The notes: generated from the letters alone by a model not told the origin. Counted from the stretch's first letter, positions 9,950 through 21,627 are shown. The stretch is 64,000 nt of DNA from Chondrosia reniformis (GCA_947172415.1 OX359202.1:746501-810500); one strand, 5' to 3'. Translations and numbers: made by a program.

Positions 9950-10798
9950 TTCACTTTCATGCTGTTGAATCAGATCAAAAAGTGTCTTTATCAGATCGTG
10001 GACTATTCTGACATCAGGTCTGTTCTTGTAGTCATCCTTCAGACACAACTCTATCAATGACTTAAGAGGATGTTCAATTGGTAGTTTGGACAGATCACCT
10101 CTCCGACGCTCCAACTCTGACGTGACTCCAATACCAACCAGACCACATGTCGGTTGGCACTGAGTAGCAATCTGCAATATCAGCACTCCTAAGGAGAACA
10201 CATCCACCTTCACACTGAAATGAGAATCGCCACTTTTCAGTGCTTCTGGTGGCATGTACACGACATTACCGGGAGCAGTAGTGCTCATGTATACGTCTCC
10301 ATTCTCCAGCAGTTTGGATTGACCGAGGTCGCTCACTTTCACGCTACCGTCTTCACCGATCAACACGTTTTTATCCGTCACGTCGCGATGGGCCACGGGA
10401 GGATTCCTTTCGTGAAGAAACTTTAGACCAGACGAAATTTTCAGACATATTTCCAATTGTCTCTTTCGGCTCAAAGTACCGCGATTTCGACTGAGATATT
10501 GACGAAGATTTTCCTTCATTCGTTCTAGAATCAACATGGGCTCGCCGGTCCTGCTTTCGAAGGCACCGTACGATTTGACTATATTGGGGTGGTCCTCGAG
10601 ACTGGCTAGAAGCTGACATTCTCTGATGAAATCCTCGAGAGGTTTACCTTGAGCTATCTCACTGTGAACAGTTTTCACTGCTACAGGGCAACCATTAAAT
10701 TCTCCTTCTCGTACAGCACCATAAGCTCCTCGTCCAAGTTCTTTGGAAGAAAGCTTCAAGTTAGCAGGGCATTTTGGGAGGCGTTGTCGTTCAGCCAT
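9950..10798 (-). CDS. protein kinase exon of kinase-kelch gene, copy A
   Basis: The start MAERQRLPKCP at 10798 is shared by all copies. One 849-bp exon (283 residues, phase 0) covers a complete kinase fold: glycine loop GRGAYGAV, VAVK lysine, RECQLL helix-C glutamate, catalytic loop HRDVTDKN, DLG in place of DFG, MPPEAL as the activation-segment end, and DVFSLGVL. The catalytic residues needed for activity are present. The type resembles tyrosine-kinase-like kinases. The donor GTAAGT follows at 9944-9949; the intron to 4095 is intron-like sequence at 9441-9949 plus the LINE. Helix-F to helix-G residues read GVTS, as in the copy at 63614. Confidence 0.87.
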
Positions 10799-10802
10799 AC
10801 TT

Positions 10803-10840
10803 TACGAGTGGGAGTGAACGGCTGATCACGAGACATCTTT
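10803..10840 (-). promoter_or_regulatory. kinase-kelch 5-prime flank with GAGTGGGAGTGAACGGCTGA motif
   Basis: Directly upstream of the kinase start lies one copy of the motif GAGTGGGAGTGAACGGCTGA followed by TCACGAG. The same unit occurs three times in copy C (25117-25195) and twice in the displaced fragment at 56961-57012. Its constant position next to the start codon suggests a promoter or 5-prime UTR element; function is inferred. Confidence 0.4.
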
Positions 10841-10879
10841 GCGGTTCCTTAACTGGGAGCTCTGTCTGCAAACAGCAGT

Positions 10880-11216
10880 TGCATAAGGACTCCTAAATCT
10901 TCATCAGTAAAGAGGAAGAGATTGAGAACTGTTCCTACTACAGCAGATCTTATACTAGATGCACCAGAAACAGTAGATGACTTTTGTAAGTTGCAATCAT
11001 TTTTATAAAGCAATTTAAAAGTGTGTTGTATAAGTGTATATTTCACAAATATATCTTTCCTTCATCCTCGTATCCAGACATAAACACTCTGGACTGCAGA
11101 GCTCCTTGATGGAGCTGGTGTCAGCATTCCGCACGTACACTACACTACCCAGTGCCACAGCCAACAGATTAGCACTGCCCATCGGACTGGATTCACCTCT
11201 CAGTACATCCCGCTGT
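10880..11216 (+). pseudogene. CDC20: CDC20 fragment B with inverted exon
   Basis: The exon ending at 10990 encodes IRTPKSSSVKRKRLRT and LILDAPETVDDF, the CDC20 stretch just before the propeller (RILDAP-type motif). Its donor TTTT/GTAAGT fits in phase with the next exon (T + AC = Tyr). That next exon (acceptor at 11077-11079) is broken: 11096-11180 is inverted relative to all full copies. The rest of the propeller is missing. The head of the kinase gene lies only about 80 bp away on the other strand. Confidence 0.75.
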
Positions 11217-11451
11217 TAAGCCATACTTTATGTGTGCATGTTATCACGTGACGTGACTATGTTACCATTGTCATGTGGTTAAAATTTATGTTAAAGACTT
11301 CTTCTGTGACATTAATACAGAATATACCTGCAGACAGTCTTCTTCGCTTTCATTTGAGTCCATAAATCCATTGAGCAATATAAATATAATACAGTTAACA
11401 ATGCATGCATTACACAATCAGCAGATAAACATATATGCATTGTATACACAT
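11217..11451. other. spacer shared with 32586-32829
   Basis: This stretch (for example TTATGTTAAAGACTTCTTCT and a copy of TTTCATTTGAGTCCATAAAT) is nearly the same as 32640-32829, the 3-prime flank of the ATG2 end. It marks one end of the duplicated block. No gene is seen in it. Confidence 0.6.
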
Positions 11452-11688
11452 CTAGTCTCCATCCTTGCGACATTCACTTCTGTACTTTTCACTGTCCTCC
11501 CTTCTTGCTTGAGGTAGGATCTCGTTTCTCACTCCATTTAGTGCCAACTTTGTGGCAGCTGATATGTGGATGACTGGCCTAAGGACCACTATGGGCACTA
11601 GTTTGAGGAACCCTCCCACTGCTCCGCCCACTCCTCGACCTTCCTGGTAGACATTACCCATCACATCTGTGTACGTGGCCTTCACTCC
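11452..11688 (-). pseudogene. ATG2: ATG2 last exon, detached copy
   Basis: One exon encodes GVKATYTDVMGNVYQEG, GVGGAVGGFLKLVP and NGVRNEILPQARREDSEKY, matching the very C-terminus of the autophagy lipid-transfer protein ATG2 (human: GAVGGVIRQLPP, GGMRNQ). It is intact over 78 residues but no other ATG2 exon lies beside it, so it is a stranded duplicate of 32830-33066, from which it differs by few bases. Confidence 0.8.
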
Positions 11689-11699
11689 CTACACCAGAG

Positions 11700-11766
11700 G
11701 GGGCACAGGAGAGAGGAGGGAGAAGGAGAGGTTGAGGGAGGAGAGGTTGAGGGAGAAGGGAGAGGT
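11700..11766. repeat. short GA-rich minisatellite (GAGGTTGAGGGAGAAGGA-like)
   Basis: Three to four irregular copies of an 18-bp GA-rich unit sit next to the ATG2 last exon. The homologous place at 33085-33278 carries about ten copies, so the array has changed length since the duplication. Confidence 0.8.
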
Positions 11767-11910
11767 AGATGTAGATTTACATACAAGACTTACGAAAGTT
11801 TATTAAAACTATTTCAGAAAGAGATGTTGTAGAGATGTTGTAGACACTATTGGTAATTAATGGTGTATAAATTTACCAAACTTCTGCATGTATTATATAG
11901 TCAAGTGACA

Positions 11911-12145
11911 ATTTCGAAGGCACCGTACGATTTGATGATATTGGGGTGGTCCTCGAGACTGGCTAGAAGCTGACATTCTCTGATGAAATCCTCGAGAGGT
12001 TTACCTCGAGCTATCTCACTGTGGACAGTTTTCACTGCTACAGGGCGACCATTAAATTCTCCTTCTCGTACAGCACCATAAATTCCTCGTCCAAGAAAGC
12101 TTCAAGTTGGCAGGGCATTTTCGGAGGCGTTGTCGTTGTCGGAGT
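11911..12145 (-). pseudogene. kinase-kelch N-terminal fragment B
   Basis: This is the first 75 or so codons of the kinase exon (KCPANLKLS through HPNI) without its 3-prime part. A short deletion near 12092 removes part of the KELGRG loop region and the start codon area is altered. It stands divergently to the Notch-ligand start at 12476, the same geometry as the intact pair at 53917/54217, so it is probably the remains of that neighbour. Confidence 0.75.
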
Positions 12146-12189
12146 GGGAGTGAACGGCTGAGTGTTATGCATGTTATCACGTGACTATG

Positions 12190-12225
12190 TACAGTGAGAC
12201 CCCGCTTAACCGTAACTCTCACAAG
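12190..12225. repeat. single end of a MITE-like element
   Basis: TACAGTGAGACCCCGCTTAA resembles the CAGTGGACCC end of the element at 17163-17957 and the sequence at 38669. No opposite end is recognisable, so this is only a remnant. Confidence 0.3.
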
Positions 12226-12475
12226 TAATAATGACAGAAGTTGCATAATGAAAATTAAGTAACTTACATGTGTTTGAGCGCACCATTCCTACTTCAGTTT
12301 TCAGTGAAACAGTTTTCTCTTTATACAAACATATAAAAATTCGGCATGGAATGTCACCTTCACCATGCATATTGGTAAAATTTCAATTATACCGCTTTGT
12401 TGTTATTGGGTATGTAGTTGGGTGCTTTCCCCTGGAAAGTACCAGATTTAATCGGTGTACTACAAAACTTTCAAA

Positions 12476-15400
12476 ATGAAGGAAATTCTTCTTCTTTTAC
12501 TGTGGATATCCGTAAGCTCTATTTGGCTTTGCTATCTCGATGAAATTTATTAGTTCTACTCTATGTACATATATTACGTGTGGTCACGCACATGAACGCA
12601 CTTCAATCACTTATAGGTTCATGTGCCTGTCTTTGGCGTCGGAGGTGGAACACTTGTAATAAAATTAATAAAATACGAAAATCCAGAAGGGAAGGATATC
12701 AATGGCAGAATCTGTGACTATTGGCAATGGTGGAAAGGGTGCGATCACAAGTTTGAATTCTGTCTGATGGAATCTGGCAATTGTATCCAGCCAAAGAAAT
12801 TGTCAGGCATTTATGATGACTCGTATTTGGTCATTTTTAACAGCGAACCAGAAAACCCATTACACTTTCACCTTGAAAGCAGTGAAAATGTGTGAAGTTT
12901 TTTTTATTATATTTACCTTTTATATCATAATAATTGTAACTTTGAACACAAAATTAGGGTCAATTTCACTTTGGAGTGAAGGTACTGGATAAAGACACAG
13001 TGGTACATAATCATGGAGAAGAGGAACCAGTTGATAACTTTGATATCGAAGAGACCCTCCTGCCAGGTAAAGTAAAGAGACATTCCTATAAAGGGTCACG
13101 ATGGGAGAACCCTACTACTATTGAGGTTGAATTCAGGTACACATGTGATCAGAATTTTTACAGTTCTGGTTCAGCACATTGTGATGTGTACTGCAAAGAG
13201 GAGGATGGTAGTCACTTTGAATGTAGTCCTAATGGAGAGAAGAAGTGCAATGATGGCTGGATTGACAAATCAAACAACTGTAAAATACGTAAGATGCATG
13301 ATCTATGACAATTGGTATGACGTTAAGAGATGTGTGTATCCTTCCACAGCAATTTGTCAACAAGGCTGTGACCATGGTGACTGTGTTTCCCCACAAAATT
13401 GCAGGTAGACTCTTATCTTAATAATAATAATAATAATAATATACCAGAGAGGATTTATTTAATTGACAAATGCTTATATAAAAACACTAAGCCAATTGCA
13501 AATTATACTGATGCCATCAGTCACCACAAAAAATCAGCTTTGAATGCATATGCACATAATAGGTTCTGCATGGTTTCATGAACAAAAAGTTCAAAACATG
13601 CAACTCTCCATGCATGCATATATTTTTCACTTCTAACTCTGCTTTTGTATAAAGGAATTGACTTTGAACAATTTTATAAATTCTATCCCACTTCAACACA
13701 ACATATGTGCCTATATAGCGTTAGTGATTCTGGCTGCATACATAATTATATATTATGCTATATATATTAATTTGTGTAGATGTCAGAAAGGTTATAAAGG
13801 CTTATCTTGTGACAAGCCCATTTGTGATCCTCCTTGTAACCATGGTGACTGTGTTGCTCCAAGAGAGTGCAAGTGAGTTAATATCTGCACATGTATACAG
13901 ATAGTAATGACTCAAGTTTATATATGAAGTGGTCACTTTCTTCAATATTAATGTAATGTGATGTACGTAGGTGTAACTCTGGATACGAGGGTTCACAGTG
14001 CCAAAACCCAATTTGCAATCCTTCTTGTAAGCAAGGTTATTGTTCTGCACCCGGAACCTGCACGTAAGAACTATATATATGAAAGCGCTAGCTTTGCTTT
14101 GAAAGATTTGTGTTCATGTAATATGATCAATATTAACATATATGCATGCAGTATGTTAAAATAAAGATAAAATATAGTGCTATATACTTGTTGCATTGTC
14201 AGAATTCTTTAGAAAGCATACACGTATGCATGCATGACATGAGATCATGAGTGTTGACAGGAAGTTGTACCTACAGTACCTACCTACGTACATCACAGTA
14301 TATATAGTATACACATGCCGTGAAACTTCTGGATAACAGACCAATTACAATTGGCCATGGGTCATGATCAAGGATTGCATGTTGTATAGAGTGCAATTTG
14401 TTTAGTGTGCAATATATACAAATTGTGTCATTGTCTGTAGTTTGGAATATATATATATATACAGATAATCAATTTGTATGTTATATATACAGTTGTTATG
14501 ACAACAGTAAATTTACTGGTCTCCTCTGCGATCAGCCTGTATGTAGCAGGTGCAAACATGGTGAATGTACATCATCTAGAGTGTGCAAGTTAGTTATCCA
14601 TTATATCATCCTTACTTAATATATACACTGTATACGTATATGGCAGTAGAGAATATCAGCTATTTACGTATATAGCATACATATACATACATACATACAC
14701 TTTTATTAGATGTGATGAGGGATATAAAGGTGTTTATTGTGATCAGCCAATATGTGATCCTCCTTGTAACCATGGTGATTGTGTAGCTCCAGGAATATGC
14801 CAGTAAGCTCTTTACTAGTTATAAGTCTAAAATCAAATTCAATGGTATAATAATATCAAATAGATGCATCTCAGGTTTTGATGGCAAACAGTGCGATACT
14901 CCAGTTTGCAGTCCGTCTTGTGTGAATGGGAAGTGTACATCTCCAGGACACTGCAGGTCAGACTGGTAGATGTCTTCATATGCTATAGAATAGAGCTAAT
15001 CTACCTCCAACCACTTATATAATTGTACCCCCAGCTCTGAGGCAAAGACTATAGCCAAAGTATAATTACTTGGCCTCATCTCTGCATGAAGTCTCGTATT
15101 CTATATATACCTCTTTATGAAGGTGTAGAAACGTGTATTATCAACCAGTCTGTGTATGACACTCGAGCCAGTTTGTAACCATGGAGAGTGTACTCCACCT
15201 GGACACTGCATGCCAGTGATATTTATATGCACATGTTGTTACATAGATATATAGGGATAATAATATGTATGTATTATTTTGTGAGTATAAATATTTATAA
15301 ATATACACTAAAACGTATACATTGATGTAATGTACATCACCAAAGGTGTCAGCAAGGATATAGTGGATCAGCTTGTGGCCAACCAATATGTAAGCCTCCT

Positions 15401-18400
15401 TGTAACCATGGAAACTGTGTTGCTCCAGGATTGTGCAAGTAAGTGGTTTGTATCCTAATACGGTTTAGGTGCATGGTACAAATTATAAACTATAATAATA
15501 TCAAATTCAATGATATAATAATATCAAATAGATGCGTCTCAGGTTTTGATGGCAAACAGTGTGATACTCCAGTTTGCAGTCCATCTTGTGTGAATGGGAA
15601 GTGCACCTCTCCAGGACACTGCAGGTCAGACTGGTAGATGTCTTCATATGCTATATTCAGCTAATCTACCTCCACCACCTCTACATGAAGGTGCAACGAT
15701 GGCTATAAAGGTGTCCTGTGTGATCAGCCAGTCTGTGATACTCCTTGTATACATGGGGAGTGTACCACACCAGGACACTGCCAGTGAGCCCATACCATTA
15801 TTATTGTTAATAATTGTTATTGTTATTGTTATTAATTGTTATTGTTATTATTATTGATTTCAGTGCACTGTGTATAGTTGCACACTATATCCTGCCCCAT
15901 GTAGCACTATACAAAGGACACATAATATAAACAAAATTGGATAGATAAACCTCAGTTCTCTACAATGTTTCTGATTACATTTTGCATCAATACACCATGC
16001 ACAGTTGCAGTTGCTATATATCTTCATGCGACTAGTCTCCTTACGTAGCCTCATACCAACTCTGCATTCTCTCCATTCTCCAATATATTTGTGGTGCCAT
16101 AGTGATTCCAATTCAGCCAAAAGCCTTTCAGAGCCATTTAGCTCAAACCACCATATATATTTACCATTCCTCTTTTTAAAATTTCTCTCGACTCTCACCC
16201 TCTCTGCATGTTTTATCCCAACCAACAGAGGCCACTATTTTCCTTCGAACTTGACTGATATGTATTAACCTGCCTGTCCCCCATAATTTCCTAATTCCCT
16301 TCCTTTCTCTCTCCTGGTCTTTCTTCATAACCCCTTCTTCTTCTTCATGAATATTGTAAATATACAATATCATATGCATGTTCATAGTTTAGAAATTATT
16401 TTATTCACCAAAGGTGTCAGCAAGGATATAATGGATCAGTTTGTGACCAACCAATATGCCATCCTTCTTGTAACCATGGTAACTGTGTAGCTCCAGGAAT
16501 ATGCCAGTAAGCTCTTTACTAGTTATAAAGCTAAAACCAAATTCAATGATATAATAATATCAAATAGATGTGTCTCAGGTTTTGATGGCAAACAGTGCGA
16601 TACTCCAGTTTGCAGTCCGTCTTGTGTGAATGGGAAATGTTCCTCTACGGGACACTGCAGGTCAGACTGGTAGATGTCTTCATATGCTATATTCAGCTAA
16701 TCTACCTCCACCACTTCTACATGTAGGTGCAACGATGGTTATAAAGGTATCCTGTGTGATCAGCCAGTCTGTGATACTCCTTGTATACATGGGGAGTGTA
16801 CCACACCAGGACACTGCCAGTGAGCCTATACCTGTATATTGTATATACGATATCATATGCATGTTCACATAGCTTATGAATTATTTTATTCACCAAAGGT
16901 GTCAGCAAGGATATGATGGATCAGCTTGTGACCAACCAATATGCCATCCTCCTTGTAACCATGGTAACTGTGTAGCTCCAGGAATATGCCAGTAAGCATG
17001 TTTCAGATGATGTAATATGTAGAGCTAATAAATGCATATATACGTACTATCACTCTCGTGTGCAGATGTGATGATGATTACAAGGGACCATTTTGTGATG
17101 ACCTTCAGCAGGTTGTTGAAGGTATATACACCAGACACATATGTTTATATTAAAATGTAGTACAGTGGACCCTCGATTATCCAGACCCATCGGGACTGGA
17201 CTATGTCCAGATAACTAAAACGATCGGATATGTGAAGCAATAATTATTGTTCTGTGCATACAGTACATGCCAAAATAAATGCCGCCTCGATCGAGATTTT
17301 CAAGCGAGGAATGAGTAGTATTTCGGTTGATTTTATCGAGTGGTTACCTTAAGGACAGGTTTAATTGCGAGTACTTAAGTTTGCGATTTGGCTACCCCTC
17401 ACATTTTGCTGGTACTAATAATTGCGTGATTGCAAAAAATCAATCACACCAACTAGCCGATATTCAACTACTCCTAGTCCTGACTCACTGAGTGTGAGAA
17501 CAGTCAGCCTCGTTGATTTCAGATGTAGCTGGTGATGTAGCTGTCACGCATAATAGCACATGCGTGTTAACTTTTCGCTAAACTGAGTTTGACCCTTGAA
17601 CTACTAGCCAGTATGTCAGATAGTTTGAAGATTCGATTCTTTCGATTCGAATTAATCGAAAATTCAAAATTACTCTCAAGAAATATACGTGTGTATTAAG
17701 TATTGTGATTTCGACCTAAATCGCAAAATTTGCAATTAGTAGTCGTTATTAAACCTTCCCCTAAGGTAGTTCAAATATATAAGCTAGTTTGGTCTTTTAA
17801 GTACCACAACTACACTTCCTTTTCAAGGAGACATCGCTACAGCTAGCCATTGTCGTAAACTCTTACATGCTATTAAACGATGGACGTTAATTAGAAACAG
17901 AATCTAAGGCCAGATAATATGAGCGGCCGGATACACCAGATAAGCTGGGGTCCACTGTACTGCCATACATATATACATTTAGCTTATATTTGTAACACTT
18001 GTAATTAACTCAGATTTGAACCCCTGTGAACCAAATCCTTGTCAAAATGGTGGAGTTTGCATTAGGAATAGCAAGATAGGGTTCATATGTAAATGCAAAC
18101 ATGGTTACCATGGTGACCTGTGTGATGTCAACAGTGTTCCTACACTAAAGCCAAACTCATCCAATGAGTGTAATATTACAGTCAAAGAAGACCCGACAAA
18201 CACAGAAAGTAAGAATGAGTACTGCTATATATATAGAATATACAGGTTTGGTTCCATGTTGTTCTGTAATATATATACTTAGTGGGAGTTCCAGTTCCAG
18301 CTCTAATGTTTTGGATTGGATGTCTGTTTGGAACATTTATCACACTTGTATCAGTCATTATCATTATCATAGCAGCTGTTTTATATGTGTGTTGGACAAG

Positions 18401-18506
18401 GAAGAAATACCAGAAGCAATCCAAAAGTGATCCAGAAGATGAAGATTGGGAGAACAATTTCACTAAAGTTGACTTGGACAAGCAGCCCCTACTTGATCAC
18501 CATTGA
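12476..18506 (+). CDS. Delta-like Notch ligand (MNNL, DSL, many EGF, TM)
   Basis: Exons: 12476-12511 (signal peptide [12 protein letters not shown]), 12617-12889 and part of 12958-13288 (MNNL, FEFCL), DSL at the end of 12958-13288 (CDQNFY, HCDVYC, HFECS, KCNDGW, six cysteines), then EGF exons 13350-13404, 13780-13872, 13971-14063, 14493-14588, 14710-14802, 14864-14956, 15346-15438, 15532-15624, 15691-15783, 16414-16506, 16568-16660, 16727-16819, 16899-16991, 17066-17121, a canonical EGF at 18014-18208, and a last exon 18283-18506 with one transmembrane helix ([17 protein letters not shown]) and a 45-residue acidic tail. Nearly all EGF exons are 93 bp and phase-compatible. It is a membrane ligand for Notch receptors. 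The donor GTGTGA after 12889 is weak. Confidence 0.88.
13410..13442. repeat. (AAT)n microsatellite in intron
   Basis: A short AAT run follows the EGF exon ending at 13404, within the intron. Confidence 0.8.
15127..15215 (+). pseudogene. decayed EGF exon inside the Notch-ligand gene
   Basis: The sequence TCAACCAGTCTGTG through CCACCTGGACACTGC lines up with the EGF exons at 15691 and 16727, but indels break the frame and there is no donor. It falls exactly where the third member of the first three-exon EGF cassette is expected, so splicing presumably skips from 14956 to 15346. Confidence 0.7.
15790..16380 (-). other. intron insertion with an unidentified reading frame
   Basis: Compared with the equivalent intron at 16820-16898 this one is longer by about 560 bp. 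The minus strand holds overlapping open frames of 121 residues (15860-16225; [20 protein letters not shown]) and 69 residues (16176-16385; [18 protein letters not shown]) in different frames. The sequence has a protein-like basic and aromatic composition but I do not recognise it. It may be a relic of an inserted gene or element. The left edge is an ATT/GTT-rich simple repeat (15795-15858). Confidence 0.35.
17163..17957. mobile_element. 795-bp MITE/DNA transposon with TA target duplication
   Basis: The ends read CAGTGGACCCTCGATTATCC and, at the right, GCTGGGGTCCACTG, i.e. inverted CAGTGGACCC. TA flanks both sides (17161-17162 and 17958-17959). The second Notch-ligand copy has the empty site at about 56495 (GCAGTACTGCCATAC). 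Ends and TA duplication fit the pogo/Tigger branch of Tc1/mariner. No transposase frame is visible. Confidence 0.88.
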
Positions 18507-18989
18507 GCAACCTTTTCAATGATAATACTGTATATAATACATACTTTATAAAGAGAGCTGTAAATTTTCTACTTGGCTGGCTGAAGTGTAACTTTTAAAA
18601 GTGTGAACACCATTATTTATTACATAAAATTATGCTCTAAATTTGCTCTAAAAGTAGTTGAAATGTTTTGTAATTTCAGTTCATCACTTCTCCCTCCTTC
18701 TCCACACACTGACCTGGTCTATCATCAGTCGATAGGTAAGTCTGTTCTCCCTTGCTAAGATTGGAACATCGGTTATCTCCTCCAGCTCAAAGTCATCTTT
18801 CATGAGACGTTGAAGGGTCTCTAGAGTGGAGACTGTCTTACCTTCAGAATCAGTATACCCGCCCAACCAGAACTTCTGTAAAGTACACAAGTTGAAGTAC
18901 ATTATTTTTTTAATATATAATTTAATCATATTACCAGTATGTATACGTACATCTTATATATAGGAGTATATGGCTTATTCAATAAGCAG

Positions 18990-19270
18990 ACATATAGATA
19001 GATAGGCTGGTATAGCAAAGAACTTTAGAGGACTGTTCACTATCTTTTAGAAGGGTTGGGATGTTTTGATAAAGAAAATGATGTAACTGATGATGTCATC
19101 CAAAATGACTGGAACCAATGGCTTTAAAAAGGGGACACCTACGGACCAACTTCAGTCACTGAAGAAGATTGACCCTCAAATGTCTGATACTCGAAAAGAT
19201 TGTTACCAACTGCATCTCTGGATGCTCAAACAGTTTGAAAGATGAACCTTTCAAAAGATACTACATCTAT
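18990..19270. mobile_element. MITE-like element with CTTCAGTCACTGAAGAAG core
   Basis: It lies in the OvoA intron. Its ends carry imperfect inverted matches (TATCTTTTAGAAGGGTT and, reversed, GTATCTTTTGAAAGGTTCA). A near copy is at 58590-58835 and a piece at 61444-61500. The core palindrome CTTCAGTCACTGAAGAAG is shared. Confidence 0.5.
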
Positions 19271-19514
19271 TAAATAATAATGAGATTCCTCCAGGTCCAT
19301 CATCATTACAGTAGGACGTCGATTAGTATTATAAGTGTGCATATATTTAGCTGCATGTAAAAGTGTTTCACTGAACTTATATACAATATCCTAACACCCC
19401 CCGGTTCGGATAATCGACTTCCTACTATATCATATTAAATAGCAAATAATAAAAGGCTAAACAGGTTAGTGAGAGCTTTAATTGGATGAGGATAGAGATC
19501 TTCTCTATATTCTT

Positions 19515-19575
19515 CTGCTCCACTGGGCCAGCTGTTTCTGGGAATATCAACCTTCATTAGTGACCCTGGAAGTCT
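19515..19575. repeat. interspersed repeat (CACTGGGCCAGCTGTTTCTG)
   Basis: The block CACTGGGCCAGCTGTTTCTG with CAACCTTCATTAGTGACCC recurs at about 58922-58975 and, in reverse orientation, at 39290-39355 and 40168-40225. The copies agree over about 60 bp. Confidence 0.6.
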
Positions 19576-20382
19576 TTCTGGAAGCTCTTCTTTGAATCCT
19601 TAGCTCTCTCTTAGTTTTGAGGTTGTTTAAACACTTGTACTAGATTAGTAAATCACACTATATACGTATAACATCTCCAATTGACTCACTTTAGCCATGT
19701 GTCCTTCCCACCTGTAAAAGTCTGCCAACACAAAGGTACCTCCTGGCTCAACAAACTTCTTCATCTTCAAGATAAAGGCCTCGGGGTTAGGAATATGGTG
19801 TATGATATTGGAAGCTACGACACAACCAAATGTTCCTGTTGAGGACAACTCCATCTTTGTAGCATCCTTCAATTCAAAGGTAACTTTACTGCGATCCTAT
19901 TGGTCCAAATCAATTGAAACAAAAAGCAAAAAATATAGAAAATTGCTAAATTTTGATCACATTATAAAACCTATTGAGGATGGGGGTATGGTGAGAATAG
20001 AGAGGGTGTGGCAAGCCTCAATATATATGTACAAGTCAAATACAATTAAAAATCTGTTCAATTGACTCACTATATCTTCAGGAACTTTGTACGTGACTTC
20101 TCTCAAAATATCCCCTTCAACTGGTATTTGAAAGGTAATTTCACCCGTCTCCTTGAAAGCTTTACATTTCAATATGAAGCTCTCAGAAAGGTCAACACCT
20201 TTGACCTCTTCAAACACCCTTGATAGAGCAAATGAGATTCCTCCAGGTCCATCATCATCACAGTAGGACGCTGATTATTATTATAAGTGTGCATTATATA
20301 TTTAGCTGCATATACATGTAAAAGCTAGTGTTTCATGTATCCAAACAACCTTTTGATAATCGACTTCAAATTCCTACTATAG

Positions 20383-20537
20383 GGTTTCTTTCACTGGGAG
20401 GCAGAGGGGCAATTTGCCCCCCCCCCTTGAAAAATTTGTGCCCCCCTTGAAAATGACAAATGTTATATGTTATATATGTGCTAGAATGAACATTTTACCC
20501 CCACCTCCCCTTGCTAAATACTCTGAAAGAAACACTT
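20383..20537. mobile_element. C-rich MITE with GTTTCTTTCA inverted ends
   Basis: It starts GGGTTTCTTTCACTGG and ends CTCTGAAAGAAACACT, giving short inverted ends around a C-rich core. A shortened relative is at 49218-49298. The copies of this spacer at 1265 and 59785 do not have it. Confidence 0.6.
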
Positions 20538-20641
20538 AATCAACTTCCTACTATATTATTAAATAGCAATCTAAAGTGTGCAGATAATTAGCTGTATAAG
20601 TGTATATTTCGCAAATATCTTTCCTTCATCCTCATATCCAG

Positions 20642-21502
20642 ACATAAACCCTCTGGACTGGGGCAGTGCTAATCTGTTGGCTGTGGCACTGGGTAGTGTA
20701 GTGTACGTGTGGAATGCTGACACCAGCTCCATCAAGGAGCTCTAGATCTGTTGGACTGGATTCACCTCTCAATACATCACTGCTGTTAAGTGAGACCAAA
20801 GTGGTAGACTGTTGGCAGTAGCCACAAGTGATGGCGAAATACAAGTGAGAGTTGCGCAATATCAGTTACCATGGTGATATCACCAGAAATGGAATTTTAC
20901 TATTAACATGGAACTATAATTTTGATAATTGGATTATAATTATTATATTGTTTGTTTATTTATTTTCTTGTAACTCTTCAGATTTGGAATGTTGAACAGT
21001 CAAAGAAGGTCCGGTCCTGTCAGTCCCATTCTGCCAGAGTTGCCTGTTTAGACTGGAACAAGATGTTACTGGCCTCCGGTTCAAAAAGTGGAGAAGTGCA
21101 CATTTACAACACCAGAGCAAGGAACATGCTTGTAGAGACTGTGAAAGGACACAAACATGAGGTGTGTGGACTAAAGTGGTCGCCCAACGGTCGCTACCTT
21201 GCCAGTGGAGGTAATGACTGCCTAGTCCAGGTATATATGGGACACTTGTGGGAGGAGTCCCTGGACCACTCCCAAGCACACCTGCAAGGAGCACAAGGCA
21301 GCAGTCAAAGGGACACGAGGGAAGGATACTGCACACTTCCCTCTCCCCAGATGGGACTACAGTGGCCTCAGTTGGAGCTGATGAGACACTGAGGTTGTGG
21401 AAGTGCTTTGCTGGTCAACCTGATGGAGCTGTGACTCATTTCTCTTCAAATAAGAAGAGATTGGACAATCATCTAGTGTCACCTTTTAGCATGTTAAGAT
21501 AA
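20642..21502 (+). pseudogene. CDC20: CDC20-like propeller, copy C (internally deleted)
   Basis: Exons 20642-20844 and 20982 onward match copy A, but the third exon and half of the fourth are gone: at about 21308 the second exon (GCAGTCAAAG) runs straight into GGGACACGAGGGAAGG of the fourth, joined at a few shared bases. The first exon has a TAG near 20743 and TGA in place of Trp near 20791. It cannot encode a working propeller. Confidence 0.85.
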
Positions 21503-21627
21503 TGTTTGGAATTGTCTAGTTCTTTTTAAGGTTTTGATTAACATTCATTTCAATCACCAAGGGGATTTCCCTGGATTTTTCAACTCCTTATTGTATTCAA
21601 ATATATGTTCAAATATATCAATCACTG

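Larger units (their letters stand above)
18684..20262 (-). pseudogene. ovoA: OvoA-type methyltransferase fragment, copy II (three exons)
   Basis: Exons at about 20071-20262 (GGISFALSRVFEEVKGVDLS, EDI), 19690-19896 (DRSKVTFELKDATKMELSS, ASNIIHHIPNPEAF) and 18684-18875 (KFWLGGYTDSEGKTVSTLET, ending VSVWRRREK) give an open SAM-methyltransferase C-terminal part matching OvoA. Phases agree across both introns. It lacks the N-terminal sulfoxide synthase part and any start; the acceptor AG seen upstream of the first exon in the other copies (CTGTAG) reads CTGTG here. I treat it as a 5-prime truncated remnant, the best preserved of the three. Confidence 0.65.

Noticed and set aside
10220-10426. 68-residue frame opposite the kinase, present in four copies
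   Set aside because: Its conservation follows from the kinase coding strand; the same frame is seen at 24532, 30884 and 53339 with no start context or splice signals.
12476-18506. Regular 93-bp units could suggest a CRISPR-like or satellite array
   Set aside because: The units are EGF exons with splice sites and cysteine spacing; the spacers between are introns.
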